From Isoetes taiwanensis (Eukaryota > Streptophyta > Lycopodiopsida > Isoetales > Isoetaceae): a DNA stretch of 64,000 nt. The stretch is taken from assembly GCA_021234155.1 (NCBI GenBank), contig JAJEKV010000009.1, positions 13,524,546 to 13,588,545 on the forward strand. Direction: 5' to 3'. This document shows positions 12,056 to 22,509 of the stretch, piece after piece. The position numbers and the translations under genes were made by a program. Each line of letters opens with the position of its first letter. The stretch's first letter is position 1. Under the pieces are notes generated by a model, which was not told the DNA's origin, made no database searches, and worked only from the letters and a program-made list of their open reading frames with translations.

Positions 12056-13289
12056 TGACATTATAGACACCAAAAAACGAAACCCAAAAATCAAATGGCA
12101 TATCATAAACAGAATTGAATATTGTACACTTGATAAAAAAAAAATACATAACCCCTGGGATATTATGTTACAAGAATTTACGACTTTAGCTTATACTTTG
12201 AACGGGGTAGTGTGCCTAGAGTGATTCTGTAAATTGAGGTGCCATTAGATCCAATTCTTTCTTCAATTAGCCATTCACTTGCGTAAGTTTGAAGGCCTTC
12301 TTTCCTGCACATAATGCTTCCGGTAACAACAACAATTGTTGGCAATGAATTATGCAAGAACAAAGGATGCGATAACAAAGAATCATGCAACCTTTAAGGA
12401 TGCCATAATCTGCAAGAACAAACATAAAAATAAGATATGTCCTTATTGTTTAACAATCTTTCCCACAACTTAAAGTTGATAAGATAGTATTTAGATGTAC
12501 CTTACCACCAGCTAGTCTGATTATCTCCAGAATGGTGTCTCTGTCAGGTTGAACATTAGGAGTTATATACATACATATTTCATTCACTAGTCGATGTTGT
12601 CATAACTATCCAACATACCTTGAAGATGTACATCAATCAGAAGAGGTTTGCAATACCATAGGAAGTGCAAGTCCATTGGCTTTGCAATCGTTTCAAATCG
12701 TGAAAATTTCCTAAATACTTTCCTAAATACCGGATCCAAATCATGCAACACTACAACATATAAAAATCAAAATATGCCATAATCTGCATGTCGCTTGTAT
12801 ATCCAAGTATTTTCATGGTTCTCCCAAATAGTTATGCTTAGATAGATTTTAACATTTTAACATCTATTGGTAGCTATCTGCATATTGCCTTATTCCTTAG
12901 AAGTTTAATAGTCTTTTGCAATTTCAACACACTACATCTTCCCAAATAGAGACAACCACATTTTTTCATAAGGCAAACAAAGAACAAGCATATGTACCAT
13001 TCTTGTGGAAGAGCAATCTTGCATTACCATTGTTCAAATTTACATCCATGAGTTGTCATTATATTCAAATAAAGCAAGCATGATGAACCATGCTTACCCT
13101 AGATTCTGTTTTTCGTACATTTAGCAAAATGGCCCTTCAGCTGCTAGCCATTATATTAGCAAGGTTCTTTCCCTTGCCAATAACCAACAGAAGGCTTTTA
13201 AGCCATGTTATTTTCATATGATCTACATTGTATTCCTTTATTTTCCATTATTACAATGCCACAGTAAACATATTTTAATCTCTTTTCTT
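12056..13289. other. Intergenic, no gene recognised
   Basis: This AT-rich interval lies downstream of the folylpolyglutamate synthase pseudogene stop at 13,290. I see no coding frame, RNA gene or mobile-element terminus in it. Confidence 0.4.
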
Positions 13290-15289
13290 CTATATCGCCA
13301 ATTGATTGCCATTTAAAATCTTCAAGAGATCTCCAACAAGATATAGGGAACCAGTAACAAGTACCTGCAGAAAAATGACATTGGTTAAACTTCGAGTTTT
13401 TTTTTGGTTAATCTACCGATGTGTAATCTGTACTGACCTGCAAATGAATCCCAGGATTTTGTCTGGCAAACAACCTTAGCCAGTCTAATGCTGCAGGTAA
13501 TGATGGCAGCACCGCACTCGTGGGCCCAATATTGCAGCCCATATATAGGCCACGATCTGGCTTAAGACCATTTTTCAGATTCCATATGATTATTGTGGTA
13601 GACTCAGTCTTGAATAATGAACCTGCATTTTCCATACACACACCACCAGATCAGGAAACAGCAACTTCAAGGCCCTCGATTTCATTTGGAATGACTAATG
13701 AACGAAGGTTTCTCAGTAATAGCTATCATTATGCATTGAGACAATTCGAACAAGATTTCAGATATATTTCAATTGAGTGTTGAATTATATTTTTTAATAC
13801 CTTTGTTGCATTTCTTCCCATTGTTGCTGCAAAAGTTTTTGCCATGAAAGATCTGCGTCCACTTTGTTTTAGGCATCAATGGCATTATAACTGGAATAAG
13901 GAGGAAAAATGATGCCTGGATTAGAATGCCTGTGGATATGAATAAAGCACATTAGAAATCATTATGGCCAAGTAAAGGTTCTTATGGTTGAGTCATAAGT
14001 AAAGAAAGTAGCAACCTTGTTTTGTACATGTATTCAGCAGAGGAGGTAACAATTGTTGGGGGTCCCATTTTGACATGCCATTGAAAAGCAAAATCTGCAA
14101 CGTTATTTTACCATAAGTAATTCCATATATCAAAGTCTTTTAGAACTAGATTGTAGCTACTTACATAAGCACTTGCTTCTTGTCCCTTCATGCCATTGAC
14201 CTTGGATTTTGGACTTGCAGTAGAACAGAACCATTTGGCACATGCATCCATGCTATTCTGACTGTGTGCTCCATCCAAATAAAAGCTCATCTGTCCAGGT
14301 TTGCAAAGGTTAGTATCATGAATTATTTGTGCACGACCAAGCCAAAACGTTTTTGAAAGCCCTTCAATGTATGTAGTTGGAAGTGACCCCTTACACATTG
14401 CCTATAAAGAAAAGAAACATTATTAAACTTAGAAATGTGATCAACAATAAATAATTTTAAATAATGATCTTCCAGATACATGACACTCTGTAGTTTGTTT
14501 CTGCATTTAGTCTAGCGACCTTGTGGGCGTTCTTTATGCGCGTTATAGATTAATCTATTTCAACTTTACTTTCATATTCAAATATAATTGATACCTATCA
14601 TAGATTTGTGCCTCTCATGTCCGCTTCTCGTTGCCCAGGTTTGGCATAAAGCTATAGCAAGCACTGCATTTATTCTTTGATGATCACCTCCAAGACCAAG
14701 TTTCATGTTTTCCACTTTCTATGATTCAAGTGGAGGTGCAACTTCCAGGGAAATTTGCAGCACGATAACATAATTATCACTATTGTAAACATTTCTACCC
14801 TGACCAAGTACAAAACTATAGAAATGAAAGTCACAGGCAGCTGACGAGCCCTTTTGCGCAAAGCTTCCATGGCTTCCATGCACTTCAGGATTCGGCTAAT
14901 CCCTATATCCAGCACTCCGATCACCACATTTTCACCATATTTAGACATAGACCAGATCCTAGACGATGAGTTTCAACCTTAGAAAACCAGGGTTGTAATG
15001 ATCTTCCAGATACATGACACTCTGTAGTTTGTTTCTGCATTTAGTCTAGCAGCTTTGTGGACGTTGCTGTGCAGATAGATTAATCTATTTCAACTTTACT
15101 TTCATATTCAAATATAATTGATACCTCTTCTGCCATAGATTTGTGCCTCTCATGTCTGCTCCTCGTTGCCCAGGTTCGGCATAAAGCTATAGCAAGCACT
15201 GCATTTATTCTTTGATGATCACCTCCAAGACCAAGTTTCATGTTTTCCACTTTCTATGATTCAAGTTGAGGTGCAACTTCCAGGGAAAT
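13290..15289 (-). pseudogene. FPGS: Folylpolyglutamate synthase pseudogene, C-terminal half
   Basis: Folylpolyglutamate synthase adds glutamates to tetrahydrofolates. Six exon-like blocks lie in order on the minus strand. (1) 15,125-15,289 and its duplicate ~14,595-14,754 contain EVAP.LES and LGLGGDHQRINAVLAIALC. (2) 14,165-14,401 contains IEGLSKTFWLGRAQI and FYLDGAHSQNSMDACAKWF. (3) 14,016-14,094 reads ILLFNGMSKWDPQQLLPPLL. (4) 13,801-13,915 ends with NKVDADLSWQKLLQQQWEE. (5) About 13,438-13,560 ends with LPSLPAALDWLRLFARQNPG. (6) 13,290-13,364 reads VLVTGSLYLVGDLLKIL and ends in a stop. Phases across several junctions agree (for example phase 1 between blocks 3 and 4). In-frame stops occur in block 1 (TAG after LES, in both duplicates) and in block 4 (TAA before NKVDAD). 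Copy 1 of block 1 has also lost its acceptor AG and suffered a 5-bp deletion. The N-terminal half, with the P-loop, is absent; a subtilase fragment lies in its place. Confidence 0.85.
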
Positions 15290-15536
15290 CTGCAGCACGC
15301 TAACATAATTATCACTATTGTAAACATTTCTACCCTGATCAAGTACAAAACTATAGAAATGAAAGTCACAGTACCGACGAGCCCTTTTTAGCGAAAAGCT
15401 TCCATGGCTTCCATGCACTTCGTGATTCGGCTCCGATTAATCCCTATATCCAAAGACTCGATCACCACATTTTCACCATATTTAGACATAGGCCCAGATC
15501 CTAGACGATGAGTTTCAACCTTAGAAAACCAGGGTC
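14465..15536. repeat. Tandem duplication of a ~535-bp segment
   Basis: The segment 14,465-14,998 is repeated directly as 14,999-15,536 with roughly 90-95% identity by eye. Both start GATCTTCCAGATACATGACA and end AACCTTAGAAAACCAGGGT. Each copy carries one folylpolyglutamate synthase exon plus the start of the subtilase catalytic domain, both read on the minus strand. The shared nonsense codon in the synthase exon shows that decay began before the duplication. Confidence 0.9.
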
Positions 15537-15713
15537 GCGGCGTTGTATGCAAACCGCTTGACACCATCGGGGAACATCATTACAAAGCCAACCATCTTTT
15601 TCGATGGTTGCAACCTCTTCCTGAGTAAGCTTGGCGGCAAATCCGTGAAAAATACTATCATATACATGGATCAATCCCTCTCTTCGTAATGTCTTTCGCT
15701 GTGACATGACCAC
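15375..15713 (-). pseudogene. Subtilisin-like protease N-terminal fragment
   Basis: On the minus strand, 15,713 to about 15,590 encodes part of an I9 propeptide: LIHVYDSIFHGFAAKLTQEE followed by VATIEK, then, after a frameshift, a MMFPDGVKR stretch and PGFLRLK. About 15,495-15,450 encodes SKYGENVVI; the parallel copy at 14,948-14,890 continues GVLDIGI, the block that carries the catalytic Asp of plant subtilases (normally GVLDTGIWPES). The WPES residues and everything after them are lost. Plant subtilases are normally about 750 residues and secreted. This is a short decayed fragment joined directly to folylpolyglutamate synthase sequence. Confidence 0.78.
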
Positions 15714-15794
15714 CGGACCTCAAACCGCTTGGCGAGAGTGGAGGCATAAGGCTGTGGCTATCAAAATGAGAAGGCATCGAGAGTTATCTCTCCC

Positions 15795-15975
15795 AAGTTA
15801 GCCCAGGTTTCGAGAGCGGCTGCCCACCAAATGTAAGTGACCGAAAGCATTTACGACCAATCATAGGTTTTTAGGAGTCACCAAAGATATCCTAGGGATA
15901 TTCTAGCATATACCTAGGATATGCCAAAAGCCCACATAAACAAGGGTTTGCCCCCCTAGGGGCAACCCAAAAAAT
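15795..15975 (+). repeat. Dispersed repeat, copy 2
   Basis: This is the second copy of the ~180-bp family seen at 11,870-12,055, with the same order of motifs: a CGGCTGCCCACCAA start, a TAGCATATACCTAGGATATG block and CCCACATAAACAAGGGTTTG. It is followed by a separate 36-bp tandem duplication at about 15,980-16,051 (GGACAATTTAAATTTCTAGC twice). Confidence 0.6.
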
Positions 15976-16051
15976 GACAGGACAATTTAAATTTCTAGCC
16001 TTTCAAAATGACAAAGGACAATTTAAATTTCTAGCCTTTCAAATGACAAAT

Positions 16052-16700
16052 ATGTATTTTGATGGCCCTTTTGTATGACAGGCATTTGGTCATTGTCCAC
16101 CTTTTATTTGCAATACAAATTTTATTTTTGCTTGTTTTGACAGGCAAAAATGCCGAAAACAGCCGTGAAAGCCTTTGAGCCATGGGCCCATCTGTAGAAA
16201 ACGCATCACACAACATCTTTGGGCGTGGACGAAGTTTGTTTGTTCGTTGTTTTTTTGTTATTTTTTTTTTAGCACGTTTGCACAAACACAAGTTGACACT
16301 TTGAAGCAATTTTAGAGTGTCCACGTTGCCGCCAAGTGGGATTTTTGTGCAAGTGGAAGCTATTTTAACCGTCTGATTTCATCTACGGTGAAGAAAATAC
16401 ATGAAAATTCCAGCGTGTTCAGGGGCGTTGGAAGTTATGCTGGCGTTAGAGAGAACGAGAATTTGTATTGGCTCATTCTTGCCAATACAATTTGTATTGG
16501 CAATGGGATCCTTTGCTCTTATTCTGCGCAAACAGCTTCATATTCCATAACAAGTTAGGGCTCCGGCGCTTAAATTAGATTGATCGGCCATAACCCAAAT
16601 AGCTCAATTCGCTTTTTGGTACTCTATTATGTTCTAGGGTTTCACCGGAATTGGCTCTCCTGTTTAGGGTCTCGTTTAAACTACGTGGTGACATATGGTC
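16052..16700. other. Upstream region of the UBP3/4-like fragment
   Basis: This non-coding stretch contains T-rich tracts and, near 16,470-16,510, a small repeat of TTGTATTGGC. It would be the promoter and 5' leader of the ubiquitin protease fragment if that is still transcribed. I see no well-placed TATA box. Confidence 0.35.
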
Positions 16701-17813
16701 ATGGGAGCCTCTGGCTCAAAGTTAGAGAAGGGGCTAGATCAGTTCCCAGAAGGTGAACGGTATTTTGGATTGGAGAATTTCGGCAACACATGCTATTGCA
16801 ATAGTGTCCTTCAGGTTAGTCTCCATTCTTTTCGTTTAATTGGTGGATCTTCCCTGCCGATTTGAATTTTATGGCAAAACGATCCGAGAATTCCCTCAAG
16901 TTTAGGCCAAATGATTTCGATTTCATTTACGGCAAATGGCTTAATAAACTGAGATAGCTATACCTGGTTATTCTCACACAAATCCATTTTAACTCCGTTT
17001 TGTACCTTCGTAATGTGACAAATCTTTCTATTGATTTAAAAAGGCATTTGAGTCGAAGGCAGGACTTTCTTGCTTAGCATTACGGTTTATTTGGAAGACT
17101 TTGAAAATGATGTACATGAATATGTCCTAAGCTAGCATATTCCAACCGTCGATTTGTTTGTTTTGTGCATTATATTTCATGTACCATTTAGGGAACAACT
17201 TTTAGAATATTACGGGGGTAGCAAGGCATTAGGAGAACCGGAAGAGAACTTATCGACATGTTTGGCATAGCCGCTTTACATGTATTTACTTCTCCACAGT
17301 TGTTTATGTACATGATTCATGTTCTTGGAAGGTTTGAAACTAAGAAGTCGGGCTACCATCTTTTGATAAAAAATCAAAGTCTAAACACATCTTACGTGCC
17401 TTTACCTAGGAGTTGGCAGTCTTGACATTCAGTCTGTTAGTGAAGGCTTTTAATGTTTGTTTTTTACACAGATAAACTCTCAAAAGAAGAAGATTGGTGT
17501 AATAGCACCAAAGAGGTTTGTCCAAAGAGTAAAGAAACAGAATGAGCTGTTTCATAGCTACATGCATCAGGTACCTGATTGTCATTTAATTGTCTCTTAA
17601 ACACAGCATTCTGTGCTAAACCTTGTATTTGTGTAGGACGCACATGAATTCTTAAATTATTTGTTAAATGAGTTGGTTGAGATATTGGAGAAGGAGGCGC
17701 GGGCGGCAAATGGGAATTCAGTGTCCCAAGAGAAATTGTGCAATGGTTCCATGAATGGCAGTGCAAACGGGACTCATCAGCCTGTTGCTACATGGGTGCA
17801 TAACATTTTCCAG
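16701..17813 (+). pseudogene. UBP3/4: UBP3/UBP4-type ubiquitin protease, 5' fragment
   Basis: Plant UBP3 and UBP4 are nuclear deubiquitinating cysteine proteases. Exon 1 (16,701-16,814) encodes [20 protein letters not shown] and then the Cys box [11 protein letters not shown], ending at CAG|GTTAGT. Exon 3 (17,472-17,570) encodes [20 protein letters not shown] and ends HSYMHQ. Exon 4 (17,637-17,813) starts [20 protein letters not shown] and ends TWVHNIFQ. All three have canonical borders and phase 0. The equivalent of exon 2 lies at about 17,167-17,280 ([31 protein letters not shown]) but has a one-base frameshift after ALYF, a TAG after CLA and no usable splice sites. The later exons with the catalytic His/Asp boxes are not found before 24 kb. 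Skipping exon 2 would keep the frame but delete part of the catalytic core. I read this as a truncated duplicate. Confidence 0.87.
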
Positions 17814-19799
17814 GTAAATCAGTATCTTCATTAGGCCTTCTTCCTAGAGGTGAGCGTCTATGGCTTTTTGCAATCTCAGTCTGAAACACATCTTATTTTT
17901 CCCTCTCACAAAAGGTTTTTGCTATTTTGCCCTTCGTTTTGCCATTCCGACCATTTTGAACCATTGATTATGGGGGGCGTGTTCTTATTCTACAAAGCTC
18001 TTTTCTGCAATCCAGTGGCAGAAGGTTATGCAGGTGCATGTTAGATGGCGATGGCAACCATGGAAATGCTCCTTACCTGATCTTGATCCTCAAGCCTTTC
18101 TCTGGCATTTCAAAGACACATTTGATGATGATGGCATCTGGGGAATAATCTCACCAAGCTTCTTCTGGTTTATTTGTAATAAAAGAGTCCCTGCATTTTA
18201 AAACAGGAAGACATATGCATAAATCATACCATTATCTTCCTTGCTTATGGTTTGCGGTAACCTAGGATTGTGGCGGTGGATTCCAGATAGAGCTCACAGG
18301 ATGTTGACTGCCTTGCATTTTATAATTGTTCAAGTCTTGCCTCTTGTAGAAATGTTATGGAAGCAAATCAATCATTTCATGTTGTTTAGAGAGTAGAAAT
18401 GCCAGAGTAGAGAGTATTACAGATCGGAATATTGCTTTAAGTCAATGTAACACTGTCTGGTGTGTTTTACACCAGCTTGCATCATATGTCTAAAGTGCAA
18501 AAGTAGCATTTTGCGATTGGTAAGTTGGACATGTGTTGTTATCACGCAATTCCATGAAACCAGGTCTCAATGTTTTTTCTACTAATACAACAAGATCACT
18601 GTTTTATTAATGCAGCATGGCTCTGTCATACTGGCTAGTGTTACTGCTCTTCATATTAATGTGTGTTGTTCATATTACTAGTTAGTGTTGGCGCAATGTT
18701 TGTGCATTCATTGCAACCACATTAATGGCCTGCATTTTTCAAAAATTATATCGCGGACCAAAATAAATTTGCAAACTTTAGAAGTGCAGTAAACTATAAA
18801 GCAATGCACTTACATATTAGTTAAACTAAAATAAATGTCACTTTCACGAGGGCAAAGTGGGATCGAGATTTAATGACAACCTAGAGATGTCCAGCTATAA
18901 ATACCTGCTCGCTTACTTGTTAGTTTCTCATGTACAATAAGATGCATACTAGGATGTAAAGGATTAATTATTCAAATGATGGTTTTGCACGTTCTATAGG
19001 TTAAAGCTTTGGAAAGGCCATTCTATTTTACCTACCTTTTTAGTGATGCTGTTTGCAGAATGGGTTAAAGTAGCCCAAACAGGCGTGTTGAATGTAAAGA
19101 TAGATGGGCATTTATAGGGTTTGTGGAGAACATGGTATACTTGCCTTGCGTTTGATATTTCTCTAGTAATTTATAGAAGAAAATCTAGTTTATTACAATA
19201 CATTTCAATTTGACACACCATTAGCAAACAGCAAATGATATGCCCTCCTCTTTAGAGATGCAAAACTTGCACTTCCTTCTCACATGCCCTTCTGAATCCG
19301 CATATGATACCTCTCATGGGACCTATCATTGCCATTGGTTGATCTTATGCAAAGTGGCAACTATCTTACATTCAATTATGTAGCTACACGTTAATGCGGG
19401 TTTACTATGGAGGCCAAATTGATGTGGGGCAACACTTGCCCGGCAATACTGGGCACACGTTTACTAGTTCAATTTTAGAATTACAGAACACCACCTACAC
19501 TATATCCTATAATTTGCTATACAAAGTAATCAAACGTGCTTTTGACTAGTTTTAACGATATGTTCGAAGTTACAGCATCTGTTAGTTCCCAGGCTTCCTT
19601 CGTGCATCACGTATTCTTTTGTATTTAATAGTAACACCGAAGAATGGGTGGAATGATATGGTTGTTTGTGAAGTCCAAAATGAAATAGATTTGTAGCTCC
19701 GGCCAAAGAATAAGTTAGGGTAGAGTAAACCATTCAGAGCTTTGATGCAACGGCGATAGTGCCATATAGTGGCTGAGAAGCTGTTAAGAACAAGGTCCA
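17814..19799. other. Intergenic, no gene recognised
   Basis: The missing ubiquitin protease exons would be expected here, but I find no Cys-X2-Cys finger or His-box reading frame. The sequence is ordinary AT-rich non-coding DNA with no clear repeats. Confidence 0.4.
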
Positions 19800-20905
19800 G
19801 TTTGGGTTTTATGGACGGCAGAAAAACATTGTGCGAGGTAAGTGTATCCACTATGCATGAATACATTGCCGAAAATGGGCTCTTATGAGAAATTTGTTCT
19901 TGAGAAGTTTTTAGAATACTAACGTGGAGCAAAATGCAAAGACCATGTTTTTAGAATAACATGTTTGCTACGTATGCTGCTTTGGACAGCTAAAACAGGC
20001 AGAACTGTTTACTAAATGCCCATCAAGAATAACGTGATGATTTCAGGTTATGTTCATCAGAGGCAGCTAAAGGCAGCCTAAATGCCTGATAATGATATAG
20101 TTTCTTGGCCTCTTCTGGTCTCAGCTTATATAGAGCATGAACGATTTGAAAGAAGCCATTAGGTTCTTTCATCAGATGTCAGTGAGAAAGGCCGGAATAT
20201 ACTTTCATGGACTGAGAGCTTACGATGAAAAAGGGAAAGTTCAGCATGTCCTAGATTGTTTTTGCAGGTGACATGAAGCCCAAATAACATGGAGTACATC
20301 TGCTTTCTTGATGCAAGGAATACTGCTTTGTATAAAGCAGTGGGTTGATAGTTGTCTTTTTGTCTACAAAGTAGAATCAGATATTGTTGGAACAGCGTTG
20401 ATCAATATGTAATCTAAATGTTGGAAGTTAGCGATATGTCGGAGGGTATGCACTTGAAATATTTGACAGATTCCAGAAGGGGATCTCATTTTGCAGACTG
20501 CAATGATTGAAGCATATGAATAATTGGCCATGGGAAGAAATTATTGAGAAAATGTAGGGAATGATTATGGTGGACCACAATGATTGAAGCATATGCGCAA
20601 TGGGGCCATGGTAAGAAAGTACTTGAGAAAAGACACACTAAAAGGTATCTTGTTGAATGAAGTCACTCTTTGCTGTTTCCTCCCTTGATATAATTATGCT
20701 GACCTGATGATTACATGGAAGCATGGGATTGTGCATAGAGTTAAATCTGAGAAATATACGATAGACCTTTCAGGCTGCACAGGATGGCTTAAGAGGCAGA
20801 AGTTTTTATGTGCAACATGTTCATAAAACCTGGAGCTTCGCTTGATGCCGCTGAACTCATGGTGACATTGATTGAGAATGAAAAGGATGCTTGGTCTCTT
20901 CACCC
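19800..20905 (+). pseudogene. Decayed pentatricopeptide-repeat (PPR) gene
   Basis: Fragments of plant PPR repeats of the PLS type can be read on the plus strand in shifting frames. At about 20,090 the text reads NDIVSWPLLVSAYIEHERFE. It continues as LKEAIRFFHQMSVRKAGIYF near 20,150, and EAYAQWGHGKKVLE with GILLNEVTLCCFLP near 20,570-20,680. A segment matching the usual D-L-L-G-R-A-G-R-L block lies near 20,760-20,800. The order agrees with the C-terminal part of an organellar RNA-editing or splicing PPR protein, but stops and frameshifts occur in almost every repeat. An open minus-strand frame at 19,582-19,932 is antisense to it and is not believed. Confidence 0.55.
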
Positions 20906-21350
20906 TGTATACTTTTATCTATCTTTGTTGCTGCTGGCTTGTTAGGAGAACCAAAAGAGATAAAGTTACTTCCAACTGCAAGTTGGTTCGAAGCATGGCA
21001 GATGTGTAGGGGAAATCAATTCTATGTGAGCTAAAAAGAAAGTTACCACATAGGTCTTTTGAAGGCTCATCTACCTGCATCTGTGTTGTCGTCCTTCAGA
21101 GCATGGGGAAGAAACAACGCTGGAACATTAGTCAGGAAGCAAAATGGCAATAAAGCAAATGGCAATAAATAAACAGTTATTGTCATTCAAAATCCCAATC
21201 TTCGCTTACAAGAAACACAGTAAAAACTGAATTTGATTGTATTTCAAGCGCTAAATGACACAGACAATGATACTGTTTATAGGAACTAGCAGATGCAACG
21301 CTGCAATACAATTCATAATTTCAAACCTTGAGAGAAAGAAATGGTGGAAG
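20906..21350. other. Spacer upstream of the microprotein pair, plus-strand sense
   Basis: Non-coding on inspection. It includes a short direct repeat (CAAATGGCAATAAA twice near 21,150-21,170) and the presumed 3' untranslated region of the first microprotein gene, which is read on the minus strand and stops at 21,351. Confidence 0.35.
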
Positions 21351-21560
21351 TTATTCGCGAGAGCTGAAAATGGGCTGAACACCAGATCTGGAAAGAACGC
21401 GGGTCAAGGAGCGTTTGAGAGGAGCAACAGGGGTTCTGATAAATCGTGCAATGAGCGGATGAAGGGGCAAAGAATCTACAACTGCTGCTGTCACCAAATA
21501 CAAAAGAATTTGAAGCCCAAGCATCATCCCCAGTTGCTGCAAGCTTATACTCCACTCCAT
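21351..21560 (-). CDS. Small membrane protein, 69 residues (paralogue A)
   Basis: An intact ATG-to-TAA frame of 69 codons. The protein has a hydrophobic segment at about residues 8-28 (QLGMMLGLQILLYLVTAAVV) and then a basic, Pro- and Ser-containing tail. The tail reads DSLPLHPLIARFIRTPVAPL, followed by KRSLTRVLSRSG and QPIFSSRE. I do not recognise the family. The case for a real gene is the second copy at 22,179-22,388, which keeps the length, the hydrophobic segment and most of the tail. In the 41 tail codons I count about 17 with synonymous and about 10 with mostly conservative amino-acid differences, a sign of selection on the protein. The likely topology is a single N-terminal membrane anchor with the basic tail on one side. 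The start is chosen because MEW aligns with MEL in the paralogue. Confidence 0.68.
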   Translation of the reverse strand: MEWSISLQQLGMMLGLQILLYLVTAAVVDSLPLHPLIARFIRTPVAPLKRSLTRVLSRSGVQPIFSSRE

Positions 21561-21589
21561 GTCTGCTTCAAATTCCTCCTTTAATTTTT

Positions 21590-22178
21590 TATATCACCCG
21601 GTCTTCTTATTTCATTTGATCACACAAACTTCACCTTCTGGACTCTATCTCAATATGTGGCCAATTTTGGCAGCCCTCTCGCCCTTTCGTTTTTATGTCT
21701 TTAGTGCCTTGATTGTAGAGAGCATATCAACATAGTCCCACCTCATCAACAATGACAGTTACTCAAGAAAAATAACACAACTCTCAAGAAAAGAGTCCCC
21801 TTCATTCCTTTGCTTTGGCTTCGTTTTAGAGGCCCATTTTTACAACTGGAATTGAGTATTGACGGCTTCCAACTATTATTACTTGCTAAAAAGAATAAAG
21901 CGTGAGCCTTCACAATCACAAAATGTATTGAATAATATTAGTGAATGTCAATGTCAATGTCAATGTCAACATATTTAATTCATCAAGGCAATAAAATCAG
22001 AATATGTGCTAGTTGTGCAGAACCACTTCTTGGAGAAATACAAAATTTCATTAGAATACCATTTGGTCTTATTTGCCAAAGAGCTTGAACATTGCAATCT
22101 TGAAAGTTTTGTCTTGCTTACAATGCATCAACTTATATCTATGAAAAAATGATTCAAATGAATTATGTGTACAAAGAC
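21590..22178. other. Spacer between the microprotein paralogues
   Basis: No coding frame was recognised. It contains a short AATGTC direct repeat (four units near 21,945-21,970). This is presumably the upstream region of paralogue A and the 3' region of paralogue B. There is no obvious homology with the sequence downstream of paralogue A, so the gene duplication is old or the flanks were not included. Confidence 0.4.
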
Positions 22179-22388
22179 CTATTGGTGGCGAGAACTGAAG
22201 ATGGGCTCAATGCCTGATCTTGAAAGAACACGAGTAATAGATCGTTTCAAAGGGGCAATAGGGCGTCGGAGCAAACGTCCAATAATAGGATGAACAGGCA
22301 ATGAATCAACAGAAGCCACTGTTACAAGAAATACTAGAACTTGAACCAAAACCATCAATCCAAGATGTTGCCAACCACTAAGCTCCAT
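22179..22388 (-). CDS. Small membrane protein, 69 residues (paralogue B)
   Basis: An intact minus-strand frame from ATG at 22,388 to TAG. It is paralogous to the gene at 21,351-21,560 and in the same orientation about 0.6 kb away. A hydrophobic segment spans about residues 8-27 (HLGLMVLVQVLVFLVTVASV). The tail keeps DSLP.HP.I.R, P.APLKRS.TRVLSRSG and PIFSSR. An ATG two codons upstream (22,394) is also in frame; MEL is preferred because it aligns with the paralogue. A TATATATT-type element lies about 110 bp upstream (near 22,499-22,506) and could be its TATA box. The function is unknown and no family assignment is offered. Confidence 0.68.
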   Translation of the reverse strand: MELSGWQHLGLMVLVQVLVFLVTVASVDSLPVHPIIGRLLRRPIAPLKRSITRVLSRSGIEPIFSSRHQ

Positions 22389-22509
22389 TACCATACCCAA
22401 AGCTTCAAATTTTAGTCCAAAGGATCAACACAAAATTCTATATCTCTTCTTCTTGGAGAACTCAATATGATATAAGTGTTGGGCAATGCAAAGGACCAAT
22501 ATATAGGCC

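Noticed and set aside
19582-19932. 116-codon minus-strand gene
   Set aside because: It is antisense to a decayed PPR gene whose repeat wording on the plus strand is recognisable.
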